Below the pieces are notes generated by a model, which was given only the letters and a program-made list of their open reading frames with translations, was not told the DNA's origin and did no database searches. A stretch of 64,000 bases of DNA from Polyangiaceae bacterium UTPRO1 (lineage in GTDB: Bacteria; Desulfobacterota; Binatia; UTPRO1). Numbering within the stretch: position 1 is the stretch's first letter; every line of letters begins with the position of its first letter. The translations under genes were made by a program, and so were the position numbers. Location: contig MWST01000003.1 of the NCBI GenBank assembly GCA_002050235.1, positions 36,747 through 100,746 of the forward strand, written 5' to 3'. Positions 9,431 through 18,106 of this stretch are shown here, piece by piece.

Positions 9431-11377
9431 CTAGATCTCGATCTGCGCCCCCAGCTCCACGACCTCGTTGGCCGGGATGCCGAAGAACTCCGTCGGCGAG
9501 CGCGCGTTCCGCGCCAGGAAGGCGAAGAGCGCGCGGCGCCAGCGCGGCATGTGCGAGCGGCCGGTCGGGATGAAGGTCTCGCGACCGAGGAAATAGCTCG
9601 TGCGGCCGCGGTATATGGCGAGGCCCTGTCCGGCGGCGAGCTTCATGACCTCGGGAACGTTCGGCGTCTCCATGAAGCCGTAGCGCGCCAGGACGCGCCA
9701 GAAGCCGGCGTGGAGCTGTTCCACCTGGACGCGGTCGGCCTCGGCGACCATCGGTTCGTTGACGGTGACGACCGTGAGCAGCACGATCTGTTCGTGCAGC
9801 ACCTGGTTGTGCTTGAGCTGGTGGAGGAGGGCCATCGGCGTGCCCTCGGGATCCTGGGTCATGAAGACGGCGGTGCCCTTGACGCGCGCCGGCGGCTGCA
9901 GCTTCAAGCTGGTGAAGAAATCCTCGAACTTGATGCGCACCTTCGAGAGCTCGCCGTAGCGCCAGCGAGCTCCGGCGCGCCAGGTCGTCATCACCAGGAA
10001 GACGCCGAGGGCGGCCACCATCGGGAACCATCCGCCGTGCAGGAGCTTCGTCAGGTTGGCGCTGAAGAAAGGCAGATCGACGGCGAGGAAGAGCGCGGTC
10101 AGTCCGGCCGCGCGCAGGGGCGGCCATCCCCAATGGTGGCGGGCGACGGCGTAGAAGAGGATCGACGTGCTTGCGAACGTGCCGGTGACGGCGATGCCGT
10201 AGGCCGCAGCTAGGTTGCTCGACGTCCGGGCGACGAGCACGATGGCGACGCAGGCGATCATCAGCATCGTGTTCACGACCGGCACGAAGATCTGACCCTC
10301 GGTCGCGGCCGAGGTGTGGATGATCTTGACGCGGGGCAGGAAGCCGAGCTGCACCGCTTGCTGGGTGAGCGAGAAGGCCCCCGATATCATGGCCTGCGAC
10401 GCGATCACGGCGGCGCAGGTCGCGATCAGGATCATCGGGTAGAGCAGTATCTCGGGCACGAGCGCGTAGAACGGGCTCGCCACCGCCAGCCGGCAGGCGT
10501 CGGCGGCGGTGCCTTGCGGACCGTCGCAGCTTGCCAGCAGCACGGCGCCCTGGCCGAGATAATTCAGCACCAGCGCCGGGAAGACGACCGCGTACCAGGT
10601 GACGCGAATCGGTCGGCGGCCGAAATGTCCCATGTCGGCGTAGAGCGCCTCGCTGCCGGTCACGCAGAGGACGACGGCGCCGAGCACGAAGAAGCCGTGC
10701 CGGCCGTGCGTGAAGACGAAGCGCAGCGCGTGCGAGGGGTCGAGCGCGAAGAGGACCGAGGGCTGACGGACGATCCACGGCACGCTGGCGGCGGCGATGC
10801 TCGCGAACCACCCGAGCATGACCGGTCCGAACACCGCTCCGAGACCGGCGGTCCCGTGGCGCTGCACCAGGAACAGGCCGGCGAGGATCGCAACGGTGAT
10901 GAGCGAGACCCAAGGGGTGAGCGACGGCGCCGCCACTTCCAGGCCCTCGACCGCGCTCAGCACCGAGATGGCCGGCGTGATGACGCCGTCGCCGTAGAGG
11001 AGGGCGGCTCCGAAGAGGCCGAGCGCCATGAGGCGCGAACGCGGACGGTTGGTGGCGCGCAGGAGGGCGAGGAGGGCGAACGTCCCGCCCTCGCCGCGGT
11101 TGTCCGCGTGCATGATGAAGGTCAGGTACTTCACCATCACGATGATCACCAGGGACCAGAACACCAGCGACAGGATGCCGAGGACGTTCCCGTGATTGGG
11201 GACGAGACCGTATCCGGGCCCGAAGCACTCCTTGATGGTGTAGAGGGGCGAGGTGCCGAGATCGCCGTAGACCACGCCGAGAGCAGCGACACCGAGCACC
11301 ATGAGGCCGGTGCCGTGCTTGGCGGCAGGCGCGGTGGATCCGTCGCGCGACGCAGAGTCCGTAGCCGGCTCGGCCAT
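9431..11377 (-). CDS. kup: Kup-type potassium uptake transporter
   Basis: A protein of 648 residues, normal for the Kup/HAK/KT family of low-affinity potassium/proton symporters. After a short cytoplasmic N-terminus the hallmark GVVYGDLGTSPLYTIKECF appears (about residues 34-52). EGGTFALLALLR, YGDGVITPAISVLSAVEGLEV and GSEALYADMGHFGRRPI follow, all family signatures. About 12 membrane helices fill the first 440 residues. The C-terminal third is the cytoplasmic domain (AVFMTQDPEGTPMALLHQLKHN) and ends with the typical FFGIPANEVVELGAQIEI. The gene stands alone, convergent with the efflux operon and divergent from the TVP38 gene. Confidence 0.97.
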   Translation of the reverse strand: MAEPATDSASRDGSTAPAAKHGTGLMVLGVAALGVVYGDLGTSPLYTIKECFGPGYGLVPNHGNVLGILSLVFWSLVIIVMVKYLTFIMHADNRGEGGTFALLALLRATNRPRSRLMALGLFGAALLYGDGVITPAISVLSAVEGLEVAAPSLTPWVSLITVAILAGLFLVQRHGTAGLGAVFGPVMLGWFASIAAASVPWIVRQPSVLFALDPSHALRFVFTHGRHGFFVLGAVVLCVTGSEALYADMGHFGRRPIRVTWYAVVFPALVLNYLGQGAVLLASCDGPQGTAADACRLAVASPFYALVPEILLYPMILIATCAAVIASQAMISGAFSLTQQAVQLGFLPRVKIIHTSAATEGQIFVPVVNTMLMIACVAIVLVARTSSNLAAAYGIAVTGTFASTSILFYAVARHHWGWPPLRAAGLTALFLAVDLPFFSANLTKLLHGGWFPMVAALGVFLVMTTWRAGARWRYGELSKVRIKFEDFFTSLKLQPPARVKGTAVFMTQDPEGTPMALLHQLKHNQVLHEQIVLLTVVTVNEPMVAEADRVQVEQLHAGFWRVLARYGFMETPNVPEVMKLAAGQGLAIYRGRTSYFLGRETFIPTGRSHMPRWRRALFAFLARNARSPTEFFGIPANEVVELGAQIEI

Positions 11378-11559
11378 GCTGGTCGGCCCGCTCTATCGCG
11401 ATTCTCGACGCCCCACAAAGGCGGCGGCCCGGCTTGGCGGCGCCGGGACTATTCTCTAGATTCTTCTGCGGTACGCGATGGACCCCATAGCCATGACCGG
11501 CGCCGGCGCGGCGCGGCGATGATCGCGTTGCGGGCGGCCGGCGCGGACGAGGCGGTGCC

Positions 11560-12228
11560 GTGAGGCTGCGCGCGGGGCTGCGGGCCGCGCTCCTCGTCGC
11601 GGTGCTCGTTGCGGCCGGGCAGTGGCTCCGCCGCGAGCTCGGCCTGCACCCGTCGGTGGAGGCCGTACGCGCTTGGACCGATACGCTCGGGTGGCACGCG
11701 CCGGCAGGCTTCTTCGTGCTGGTCGTGCTGCGGCAGTTGATCCTCTTGCCTGCGGCAGTGCTGCTGACGGCCGGCGGCTTCATCTTCGGCGGCCTCCTCG
11801 GCACGATGCTCGGCGGCACCGGCATCATCTTCTCGGGCATCGGCAACTTCCTGCTCGCCCGCCGCGCCGGCGACACGATGGTGCCGGTCGAGTGGCGGGC
11901 GCGCCTGCGCCACCTGACGTCGCGGGGAGCGGCGCCGGTCGCTTTCTTCACCGGCGCTGCGACCCTTCATCCCCTCGGCCCGCTCATGGCGGCACACTGG
12001 ACGGCCGGCTGCTCGACGCTCGCCACGTCTACCTTCCTCGCCGTCATCGTGCCGGCGAGCTATATGCGCGCCGCGACCCTCGCCACCTTCGGCTCGACGC
12101 TCGGAGAGTGGGGCTCTCCCGGCTCGCTGCTCCTGACGGCCGTGCTGCTGGCGGTTGCGATCGCGCCGCTCGCGGTGCCGCGTCTCCGCCGCCGACTTTT
12201 CGAATGGCCGGCTACGCCCACCGACTGA
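11560..12228 (+). CDS. TVP38/TMEM64-family (DedA-like) membrane protein
   Basis: A protein of 222 residues from a GTG start. It carries the family core QLILLPAAVLLTAGGFIFGGLLGTMLGGTGIIFSGIGNFLLAR (about 60-105), in which the FGxxxG re-entrant segment and following helix are typical of the SNARE-associated/DedA superfamily. Four to six hydrophobic segments span the protein. Relatives act in membrane lipid or small-molecule transport, but the substrate here is unknown. It overlaps the Sua5-like gene by TGATG (12226-12230), so the two are translationally coupled. An overlapping 14-codon ATG frame (11519-11563) ends in the start codon; I take it as chance. Confidence 0.88.
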   Translation: MRLRAGLRAALLVAVLVAAGQWLRRELGLHPSVEAVRAWTDTLGWHAPAGFFVLVVLRQLILLPAAVLLTAGGFIFGGLLGTMLGGTGIIFSGIGNFLLARRAGDTMVPVEWRARLRHLTSRGAAPVAFFTGAATLHPLGPLMAAHWTAGCSTLATSTFLAVIVPASYMRAATLATFGSTLGEWGSPGSLLLTAVLLAVAIAPLAVPRLRRRLFEWPATPTD

Positions 12229-12845
12229 TGACGGGCTCCGACCTCGACGCGGCACTCGCGGCGCTCCGGGAGGACGGTGCGATAGTGTATCCGACCGAGA
12301 CGTTCTACGGCCTCGGCGCCCGTGCCTTCTCGCCCACGGCGGTGGCGGCGGTCGCGCGCCTCAAGGGCCGCGACGCCGGGAAGCCGATCGCGCTCATCGT
12401 GGCCGACGAGACGATGCTGGCGCGCGTCGTGGCGCGCGTGCCGGCGGCGGCACACCGCCTCGCCCGCGCCTTCTGGCCGGGACCTCTGACGCTGGTGCTG
12501 CCGGCGCGTGCGGATCTGCCGGCGGCGCTCACCGCCGGCAGCGGCATGATCGGGGTTCGCGTGTCGAGCCATCCGCTCGCGCAGGCGCTGGTGACGGCGC
12601 TCGGCGAGCCGATCACGGCGACGAGCGCCAATCCCGGCGGGGCCGAGCCGGCCCTCGACGTCGCGGCGGCGCGCCGCTTCTTCGGCGATGCGGTCGTCTA
12701 CGTCGACGGCGGGCGCCTCGCTGGCGGCCTCGGGTCCACCGTGCTACTCGTCGCCGACGACGCGGCGCGGGTCATTCGTCGCGGCGCGACGTCGCTCGAC
12801 GCGCTCCGCCGCGTGCTCGCAACGACACCGCTCTCGGAAGCCTGA
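12228..12845 (+). CDS. Sua5/YciO/YrdC-family protein (threonylcarbamoyl-AMP synthase type)
   Basis: A protein of 205 residues with the YrdC fold used to make threonylcarbamoyl-AMP for the tRNA t6A37 modification. Visible signatures are IVYPTETFYGLGARA (about 21-35), VARLKGRDAGKPIALIV, FWPGPLTLVLPA, IGVRVSSHPLAQAL and PITATSANPGG. ATG 12228 in the TGATG overlap is chosen because it opens directly onto the domain; ATG 12204 would add eight residues overlapping the upstream gene. It lacks the C-terminal Sua5 extension, so it is YrdC/TsaC- or YciO-like. Which of the two cannot be settled by eye. Confidence 0.9.
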   Translation: MTGSDLDAALAALREDGAIVYPTETFYGLGARAFSPTAVAAVARLKGRDAGKPIALIVADETMLARVVARVPAAAHRLARAFWPGPLTLVLPARADLPAALTAGSGMIGVRVSSHPLAQALVTALGEPITATSANPGGAEPALDVAAARRFFGDAVVYVDGGRLAGGLGSTVLLVADDAARVIRRGATSLDALRRVLATTPLSEA

Positions 12846-12856
12846 AGGAAGATCCC

Positions 12857-14164
12857 GTGGCGACATTTCGACCGTTTTCCGGGCTGCGCTACGACGCCGG
12901 CGTCGTCGGCGACCCCGCAGCCGTGACCGCTCCTCCGTACGACGTCATCGACGCCGCGCATCGCGACCGCCTCTACGAGCAGAGCGCCTACAACGTCGTG
13001 CGCATCGATCTCTGCCGCGATCCGGATCCGTACGCAGCCGCGGCGGCCACTCTCGCCGCCTGGCGCGAAGAGGGCGCGGTCGTCGCCGACCCGACGCCGT
13101 CGTTGTATCTGTACGCGCAGAGGTTCCCGCTGCCCGACGGCTCGATACGCGAGCGCGTCGGGGTGATCGGCGCGCTCCGCGTCGAGAGCTTCGAGTCCGG
13201 GAAGGTGCGCCCGCACGAGCGCACGTTGCAGAAGGCGAAAGACGATCGCTACGCGCTCGTGCGCGCGACCGGCGTGTCGTTGTCGCCGATCTTCGGACTC
13301 GTCTCCGCGCCCGCGCTCGATCTCGCGGCGCTCGTCCCCACGAACCGCCCGCCCGACGTCGACGTGCGCGGCAAGAGCGGCGCCCACGACCGCATGTGGC
13401 GCCTCGACGATCCGGAAGTGATCGCCAAGATCACGGCGGCCGTGGCGCCGCACGAGGTTTTCATCGCCGACGGACATCATCGCTACGAGACGGCACTGCG
13501 CTATCGCGACGAGCGCCGCGCCGCGGCCGGCGCCGCCGCACCTCCGCTCGGCGAGGCAGCGTACGACTACGTGCTCTGCTACCTCACGACCATGGAGAGC
13601 CCGGGGCTTGCGATCTTCCCGACCCACCGCGTGCTGGCGACCCTTGCCCTGGTGCCCGAAGCGCTGCGCGGGGCGCTCGCCGAGCATTTCACGGTCGCAG
13701 AGCTGCCGTGGTCGGCGGCGGGTCTCGCGACCCTGTTGCGGCGTCTCGACGAGGCTGCGAGCGATCGCAGCAGCGACGTAGCCCACCTCGGCGTCGCAGT
13801 GCAGGGCGCCCAGCACCTCTGGCTGTGCACGGCGCCGACGAGCGCGTTGCCGTTCGCGCCGACGGTGCCGCCGGAGCTGCGCGCCCTCGACGTGACCGTG
13901 CTCCACCAGATCGTGCTCGCCGGCATCCTGCGCTTGCCGATCGGCGACCGTGGCGGCGCTCCCGGCCTCGCCTACACGCAGGACGCGACACGCGCTCTCG
14001 ACCTCGTCGATCGCGGCGAAGCGGCGGCCGCGTTCTTCCTGCCGGCGACGACCGTCGGAGATCTCCGCGCGGTCGGCCTCGCCGGCCTCACCATGCCCGA
14101 GAAGTCGACGTATTTTTTCCCCAAGCTCCTGACCGGCCTCGTCTTCTACCAACTTGGCGACTGA
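12857..14164 (+). CDS. DUF1015 family protein (COG4198)
   Basis: A protein of 435 residues from GTG 12857, with GAAGGAAGA just upstream. It matches DUF1015 over its whole length: the opening FRPFSGLRYDAG, VTAPPYDVIDAAHRDRLY, the HERTLQKAKDDRYAL segment, IADGHHRYETALRYRDERR (about 201-220) and the closing GLTMPEKSTYFFPKLLTGLVF. The family is widespread and single-domain, and its biochemical role is unknown to me. It follows the Sua5-like gene by 11 bases and precedes the MoxR gene by 14, so it is probably in the same transcript. Confidence 0.9.
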   Translation: MATFRPFSGLRYDAGVVGDPAAVTAPPYDVIDAAHRDRLYEQSAYNVVRIDLCRDPDPYAAAAATLAAWREEGAVVADPTPSLYLYAQRFPLPDGSIRERVGVIGALRVESFESGKVRPHERTLQKAKDDRYALVRATGVSLSPIFGLVSAPALDLAALVPTNRPPDVDVRGKSGAHDRMWRLDDPEVIAKITAAVAPHEVFIADGHHRYETALRYRDERRAAAGAAAPPLGEAAYDYVLCYLTTMESPGLAIFPTHRVLATLALVPEALRGALAEHFTVAELPWSAAGLATLLRRLDEAASDRSSDVAHLGVAVQGAQHLWLCTAPTSALPFAPTVPPELRALDVTVLHQIVLAGILRLPIGDRGGAPGLAYTQDATRALDLVDRGEAAAAFFLPATTVGDLRAVGLAGLTMPEKSTYFFPKLLTGLVFYQLGD

Positions 14165-14178
14165 CGGACCGCGGCGCG

Positions 14179-15057
14179 ATGGAGATCACGGCCGAGGCGG
14201 TGCGAGCGGGCATGGCGGCGGCTCGCTACGTCACCACGCCGCGGGTCGAGACCGTGGTCTATCTGGCGCTGGTGCTGGAGAAGCCGCTCCTCGTCGAGGG
14301 TCCGGCGGGCGCCGGCAAGACCGAGCTCGCCAAGGTCGTCGCGTCGATGCTCGGAACCGAGGTGATCCGCCTCCAGTGTTACGAGGGCCTCGACGCCGCG
14401 CACGCTCTCTACGAGTGGAACTACCAGAAGCAGCTCATGCGCCTGCAAGCCGACCGCGAGCACGCCGGGTGGAACGAGCTCAAGGACCACATCTTCTCGC
14501 GCGAGTACCTCCTCGAACGGCCGCTTCTGCGGGCGATCGGCGCACCGCGCCGGACGGTCCTCCTGATCGACGAGATCGACAAGGCCGACGAGGAGCTCGA
14601 GGCGTTCCTGCTCGAGATGCTGGCCGAGTATCAGGTGACGGTGCCGGAGCTGGGAACGATCGTCGCCCGTGAACGCCCGGTGGTGATCCTGACGTCGAAC
14701 CAGCGCCGCGAGCTCTCGGAGGCGCTCAAGCGCCGCTGCTTGCACCTCTACCTGGACTTTCCCGGAGTCGAGAAGGAGCGCGAGATCATCGCTCTCAAGG
14801 TTCCGGAGCTCGACGCGCAGCTGCGGGCGCGGGTCGCCGAGTTCGTGGCGCGGCTGCGCCGCCTCGGCCTCAAGAAGTCGCCGAGCATCGCCGAGACGCT
14901 CGACTGGGCGCGGGCGCTCGTCGCGCTCGGTATTCGCGAGCTCGACCAGGAGGCGGTGCGGCGGACACTGGCGGTGCTCTTGAAGCACGAGGAGGACGTT
15001 CGCAAGGCGGAGCCCGCGATCGCCGGCGTCGGCCGCGCGCCCGCGGTCAAGCGCTGA
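14179..15057 (+). CDS. MoxR-type AAA+ ATPase
   Basis: A protein of 292 residues. Walker A is GPAGAGKT (41-48), Walker B LLIDEIDKADEE (about 132-143), with sensor 1 in VILTSNQRRELSEALKRRC and an arginine-finger segment in LKRRCLHLYLDFPG. This is the MoxR/CoxD group, whose members work with a VWA-domain partner to insert cofactors or remodel protein complexes. The partner is encoded at 15484-16737 on the same strand. Unusually, a small minus-strand gene lies between the two. The start ATG 14179 is 14 bases after the DUF1015 stop and lacks a strong Shine-Dalgarno sequence, in keeping with coupled translation. Confidence 0.92.
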   Translation: MEITAEAVRAGMAAARYVTTPRVETVVYLALVLEKPLLVEGPAGAGKTELAKVVASMLGTEVIRLQCYEGLDAAHALYEWNYQKQLMRLQADREHAGWNELKDHIFSREYLLERPLLRAIGAPRRTVLLIDEIDKADEELEAFLLEMLAEYQVTVPELGTIVARERPVVILTSNQRRELSEALKRRCLHLYLDFPGVEKEREIIALKVPELDAQLRARVAEFVARLRRLGLKKSPSIAETLDWARALVALGIRELDQEAVRRTLAVLLKHEEDVRKAEPAIAGVGRAPAVKR

Positions 15058-15063
15058 CGGAGA

Positions 15064-15366
15064 TCAGCCGAAGAGGCGCTGCGCCCACGGCAGGAGCGAG
15101 AACGTCGTGTACGCCATGAGCGTGAGCGCGAGGCCGGTCATGGCGAGTCGGCGCCGGGGGGATGCGGCGAGCGCGATCACGAGGACGATCGCCAGCGCCT
15201 TCGCCGCCACCAGCGTCGGTCCGGCTCCGAAGCGATCGAATCCGGCGCGGAGGAGCGGGTTCATCTCGCCGTGCTGCTCCCAGCCTATGTACGTGGCGAA
15301 GCCGTCGAAGAGCTGGAGCCCGAGATTGGCGGCGACCAGGATGGCGAGGCGGGTGCCGAGGCGCAC
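15064..15366 (-). CDS. Small DUF5658-like membrane protein
   Basis: A protein of 100 residues from a GTG start. It has three hydrophobic segments and the pattern LQLFDGFATYIGWEQHGEMNPLLRAGFDRFGAGPTLVAAKALAIVLV, in which the DxxxTY-like helix followed by an E-x-NP motif and a helix with conserved Lys is typical of DUF5658 proteins. The function of that family is unknown. It lies on the opposite strand in the 426-base gap between the MoxR ATPase and its VWA partner, converging on the ATPase stop with only 6 bases between. The position suggests later insertion into an older moxR-vwa pair, or independent regulation. Confidence 0.72.
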   Translation of the reverse strand: MRLGTRLAILVAANLGLQLFDGFATYIGWEQHGEMNPLLRAGFDRFGAGPTLVAAKALAIVLVIALAASPRRRLAMTGLALTLMAYTTFSLLPWAQRLFG

Positions 15367-15483
15367 GCACCCCGAGCGTGCAACGCCGGTGCCACGGGCA
15401 GACGCGAAACCGTTGAGATTTTCTCGATCCGTAGTGCTGCAACGGTGCGCGATCGCGGGTCGACGCGCGCCCCTGCACAAGAA

Positions 15484-16737
15484 ATGAAGGCGCGCCTCGA
15501 AGCTCTCGTCGCCGCACTTCGTGACCGCGGCCTGGCGGTGAGCCTCGCAGAGGCCATGGATGCCGCGCGGGCAGCGGCATTGATCGGCGTCGAGCGGGAG
15601 GCGCTGCGCGAAGCCCTCGCAGCGGCGCTGGTGAAGGACGAGCGCGACCGGGCTGCGTTCGTCGCCGCATTCGACGTCGTCTTCCCGGCACGCATCGAGA
15701 TGGCGGGAGGTAGGCGCGGGCGCGGCCGGCGCCGAGGAGGGGTCGGGGATGGAGGCAGCTCCGGCGGCGGTGCTGCGACTCCGGCCGGCGGCGCCGGCAG
15801 CGCCGATGAGAAGGTGAACGTGAGTCCGGCGGCGCCCGGGCAGCTCGGGCGCCCCGGACGGCCTGCGCCCGACGGCGCCGCGGACCGACCGGGTGCCGCC
15901 GCGAGGCCGGTGCGCCGGGAGCCGGCGGCGCAGCGCCATGCGCCCGACGCCGCACGGACTGCGGCGGCGCCGCCCGACGACGGGCGTTCGCTCGGCGCGG
16001 CAGCCTCGCATCTCGCTCGCCTCGACCGCGAGCGCCGGCTCTTGCGGCTGCCGTTCCGCGACATGGCGCCGGCCGACGTCGAGGCCTGCGCCGACCTCGC
16101 GCGCGCGATCGCCGCCCGTATCGCCGGGCGGGTGCGGCGGCGTTTGGCCGCTCGGCCGCGGGGACGGCTCGACTTGCGCCGCACCATCCGCGCCGCGATC
16201 CCGCGCGGCGGCGTGCTCTTCGAACGCCGCTGGCGCGACCGGCGGCCTGGTCCTCCGGACCTCGTCGCGCTCTGCGATCTCTCCGCATCGGCGGCGACCG
16301 CGACCGGCTTCTTCCTCGCGCTCCTCGCCCCGGCGGCATCGTACTTTCGCCGCGTCCGCCTCTTCGGGTTCGTCGATCGCCTCGTCGAGATCGAGTTCGC
16401 GGACGGACAGGTGCGGCCGGCGGCGCCGATCGATCTCATGGCGCGCTCCGACTTCGGGCGCGTGCTGGGCGATCTCGTGGAGGACGAGTCCGCAGCGCTC
16501 GGCGCCGACACCGTGCTTCTGATCCTCGGCGACGCCCGCAACAACCGACTGCCGGCGCGCGCCGATTTGCTCGCGGCGGTGCGGGCTCGCGTGCGGCGCG
16601 TGCTCTGGTTGAATCCCGAGCCGCGCGAGCGCTGGGACACCGGCGACAGTGTGATGGCGACCTACGCGCGCCACGTCGACGCCGTCGTCGCCTGCGGTAC
16701 GCTCGCCGAGCTCGAGCGCGCGCTCGGCGCGATCTGA
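15484..16737 (+). CDS. CoxE-like VWA-domain protein, partner of the MoxR ATPase
   Basis: A protein of 417 residues. An N-terminal helical domain (about 1-75) is followed by a low-complexity linker rich in Gly, Ala, Pro and Arg (about 76-175). A second helical block follows (LLRLPFRDMAPADVEACADLARAIAARI), then RRTIRAAIPRGGVLFERRWR and a VWA domain. The metal site begins at DLSASA (DxSxS) within LVALCDLSASAATATGF, and GDARNNRLPAR supplies later MIDAS-type residues. RLDLRRTIR and LNPEPRERWDTGDSVMATYARHVD are characteristic of CoxE/YehP-type proteins. It probably acts with the ATPase of 14179-15057 in maturing an enzyme not encoded in this window. Confidence 0.87.
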   Translation: MKARLEALVAALRDRGLAVSLAEAMDAARAAALIGVEREALREALAAALVKDERDRAAFVAAFDVVFPARIEMAGGRRGRGRRRGGVGDGGSSGGGAATPAGGAGSADEKVNVSPAAPGQLGRPGRPAPDGAADRPGAAARPVRREPAAQRHAPDAARTAAAPPDDGRSLGAAASHLARLDRERRLLRLPFRDMAPADVEACADLARAIAARIAGRVRRRLAARPRGRLDLRRTIRAAIPRGGVLFERRWRDRRPGPPDLVALCDLSASAATATGFFLALLAPAASYFRRVRLFGFVDRLVEIEFADGQVRPAAPIDLMARSDFGRVLGDLVEDESAALGADTVLLILGDARNNRLPARADLLAAVRARVRRVLWLNPEPRERWDTGDSVMATYARHVDAVVACGTLAELERALGAI

Positions 16738-16783
16738 GCACGGCCGCCGGTCGCGCTGCGGCGCTGCGGCGGCGCTGACGCTT

Positions 16784-17386
16784 CTACAGCCGACGGCCGA
16801 GCGCCGCGAAGAAGAGCTCGAGGAAGCGATAGGTGAGGCCCCAGACGACATGGCGGCCGGGCGCGCCGACCAGGATGCCCGGGTAGTGCATTTCGCGTTG
16901 CTCGCGCGGCCAGTAGAAGGGCACGCGGCGGTCGCGTTCCTGGAGGTGGGCCGTCGGCACCCAGAGCACTTCGCGCACCTCGTCGTTCGGTGTCGGTGCG
17001 GCGCGACGATCGAGGCGGTAGACGAAGGCCGACACGACGAGCGAGTCGAAGCCGGGCGGCGCGCCCTCGATGTCGTCGAGGCGCCCGAGCAACTCGGCGC
17101 TCGCGAGGTCGAGGCCTACCTCCTCGCGGGTCTCGCGCTCGGCGGCGTGGCGCACCGATGCATCGCCCGGATCGACGCGGCCGCCGGGGAAAGCCATGTG
17201 GCCCGACCACGGATCGTGCGGGCGCTCGGCGCGCTCGATGAAGAGCAGCTCGCTGCCGGCGTTGCCGTCGTGCAGGACCGCCGCCACCGCCGCGCGCTTG
17301 CCGCTCGGCTCGATGATCCGCGGCGCGTGCGCGCGCAGGCGGCGCCGGATGTCGTCGACGCTGAGCTGCGGTGGCGGCGTGTCCAT
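16784..17386 (-). CDS. NUDIX hydrolase, CoA-pyrophosphatase (NudL) type
   Basis: A protein of 200 residues. The NUDIX helix reads GGRVDPGDASVRHAAERE followed by TREEVGL, which aligns with the NudL pattern (GGK-DP-DAS ... REA-EEV) rather than with generic MutT proteins. PHDPWSGHMAFPGG upstream is the UPF0035/NudL signature. Such enzymes hydrolyse CoA and its derivatives to phosphopantetheine and 3',5'-ADP, which is the likely but unproven activity. The C-terminal part (PFYWPREQREMHYPGILV, HVVWGLTYRFLELFF) matches the usual end of the family. It is divergent from the Rieske gene, with 38 bases between. A paralogue lies at 30559-31179. Confidence 0.9.
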   Translation of the reverse strand: MDTPPPQLSVDDIRRRLRAHAPRIIEPSGKRAAVAAVLHDGNAGSELLFIERAERPHDPWSGHMAFPGGRVDPGDASVRHAAERETREEVGLDLASAELLGRLDDIEGAPPGFDSLVVSAFVYRLDRRAAPTPNDEVREVLWVPTAHLQERDRRVPFYWPREQREMHYPGILVGAPGRHVVWGLTYRFLELFFAALGRRL

Positions 17387-17424
17387 TGGCGGTGCGGCAC
17401 GCGCATGCTAGGCAAGTCGGTCGG

Positions 17425-17781
17425 ATGGAGCAATCGCGCGAGGTCGTCGTCGCCGCCGTCGGCGAGCTCGCACCGGGCACGACGCGGAAGTTCCTGCTGC
17501 CGACCGCGGGCGAGCCGACCGAGGCCTTCATCGTGAATGTCGACGGCACTCTGCATGCGTGGGTCAACCGCTGCCGCCACATCGCGATCACCATGGACTG
17601 GGTCGAGGGACGCTTCCTCGACGACAGCGGCTGCTACGTGGTGTGCGCGACGCACGGCGCGCTCTACGAGCCCGCCACCGGCCACTGCGTCTCCGGCCCG
17701 CCCTTCGGCCGCGCCCTCATCCGCGTGCCGCTGCGCATGGACGGCGAGCGCGTGATCGCGACGATCCCCGACGAGCTCTAG
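17425..17781 (+). CDS. Rieske [2Fe-2S] ferredoxin-like protein
   Basis: A single-domain protein of 118 residues. The cluster ligands appear as CRH (in NRCRHIAITMDW) and CATH (in GCYVVCATHGALYEPATGHC), separated by about 21 residues. This matches the C-x-H ... C-x-x-H Rieske pattern, and the following GHCVSGPPFGRAL loop is typical. No signal peptide is seen, so it is likely cytoplasmic, as in ferredoxin components of dioxygenases or NirD-like proteins. No oxygenase or reductase is adjacent, so its electron partner is unknown. Confidence 0.9.
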   Translation: MEQSREVVVAAVGELAPGTTRKFLLPTAGEPTEAFIVNVDGTLHAWVNRCRHIAITMDWVEGRFLDDSGCYVVCATHGALYEPATGHCVSGPPFGRALIRVPLRMDGERVIATIPDEL

Positions 17782-17818
17782 GCGGGCCGGCCGGCATACC
17801 GGTGCCCGCCGCCGCGGC

Positions 17819-18064
17819 TCACTCCGGCTCGTCGCCGAAATGGGCGCGGATGATCCTCTGCTTCAGGTACTCGAGCGTGCCCAGGTCTTCGACGATGTCG
17901 CCGCCGGTGTCGTAGAAGAAGATCTCGCCGCTCTTGTTGCGGCCTACGGCGACCACCCACTCCAGCTCGTCGCGGTCCTCGAGGAGGTAGTTGATGGTTT
18001 GCGACACCCCCTTGCCGGAGATGATCGTGACCTTCGCGCGTGCGGTCTTGTCGTCGTTCGCCAT
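17819..18064 (-). CDS. Small protein of unknown function (81 aa)
   Basis: An 81-residue, soluble, charged protein beginning MANDDKTARAKVTIISGKGV. The N-terminal half looks like beta strands (KVTIISGKGVSQTINYLL, LEWVVAVGRNKSGEIFFYDTG) and the end is helical and acidic (GTLEYLKQRIIRAHFGDEPE). It has its own ATG and no competing frame. It lies between convergent Rieske and upstream methyltransferase genes, 42 bases after the latter's stop, so it is not read from the Rieske transcript. I recognise no family. Confidence 0.65.
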   Translation of the reverse strand: MANDDKTARAKVTIISGKGVSQTINYLLEDRDELEWVVAVGRNKSGEIFFYDTGGDIVEDLGTLEYLKQRIIRAHFGDEPE

Positions 18065-18106
18065 CAGCCGATCGAACAGAATCGCCTAAGGGACCGTATA
18101 AGCGGG

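Noticed and set aside
11519..11563. 14-codon upstream peptide overlapping the TVP38 start
   Set aside because: No ribosome site and no informative sequence; a short open frame is expected by chance at this GC content.
8523..11951. 1142-codon minus-strand frame covering kup and parts of neighbours
   Set aside because: It is another frame of kup plus intergenic DNA, arginine/proline-rich and without recognisable motifs.
15700..16010. Low-complexity GC-rich stretch as a possible frameshift or degraded gene
   Set aside because: The frame stays open and encodes the usual flexible linker of a CoxE-like protein.
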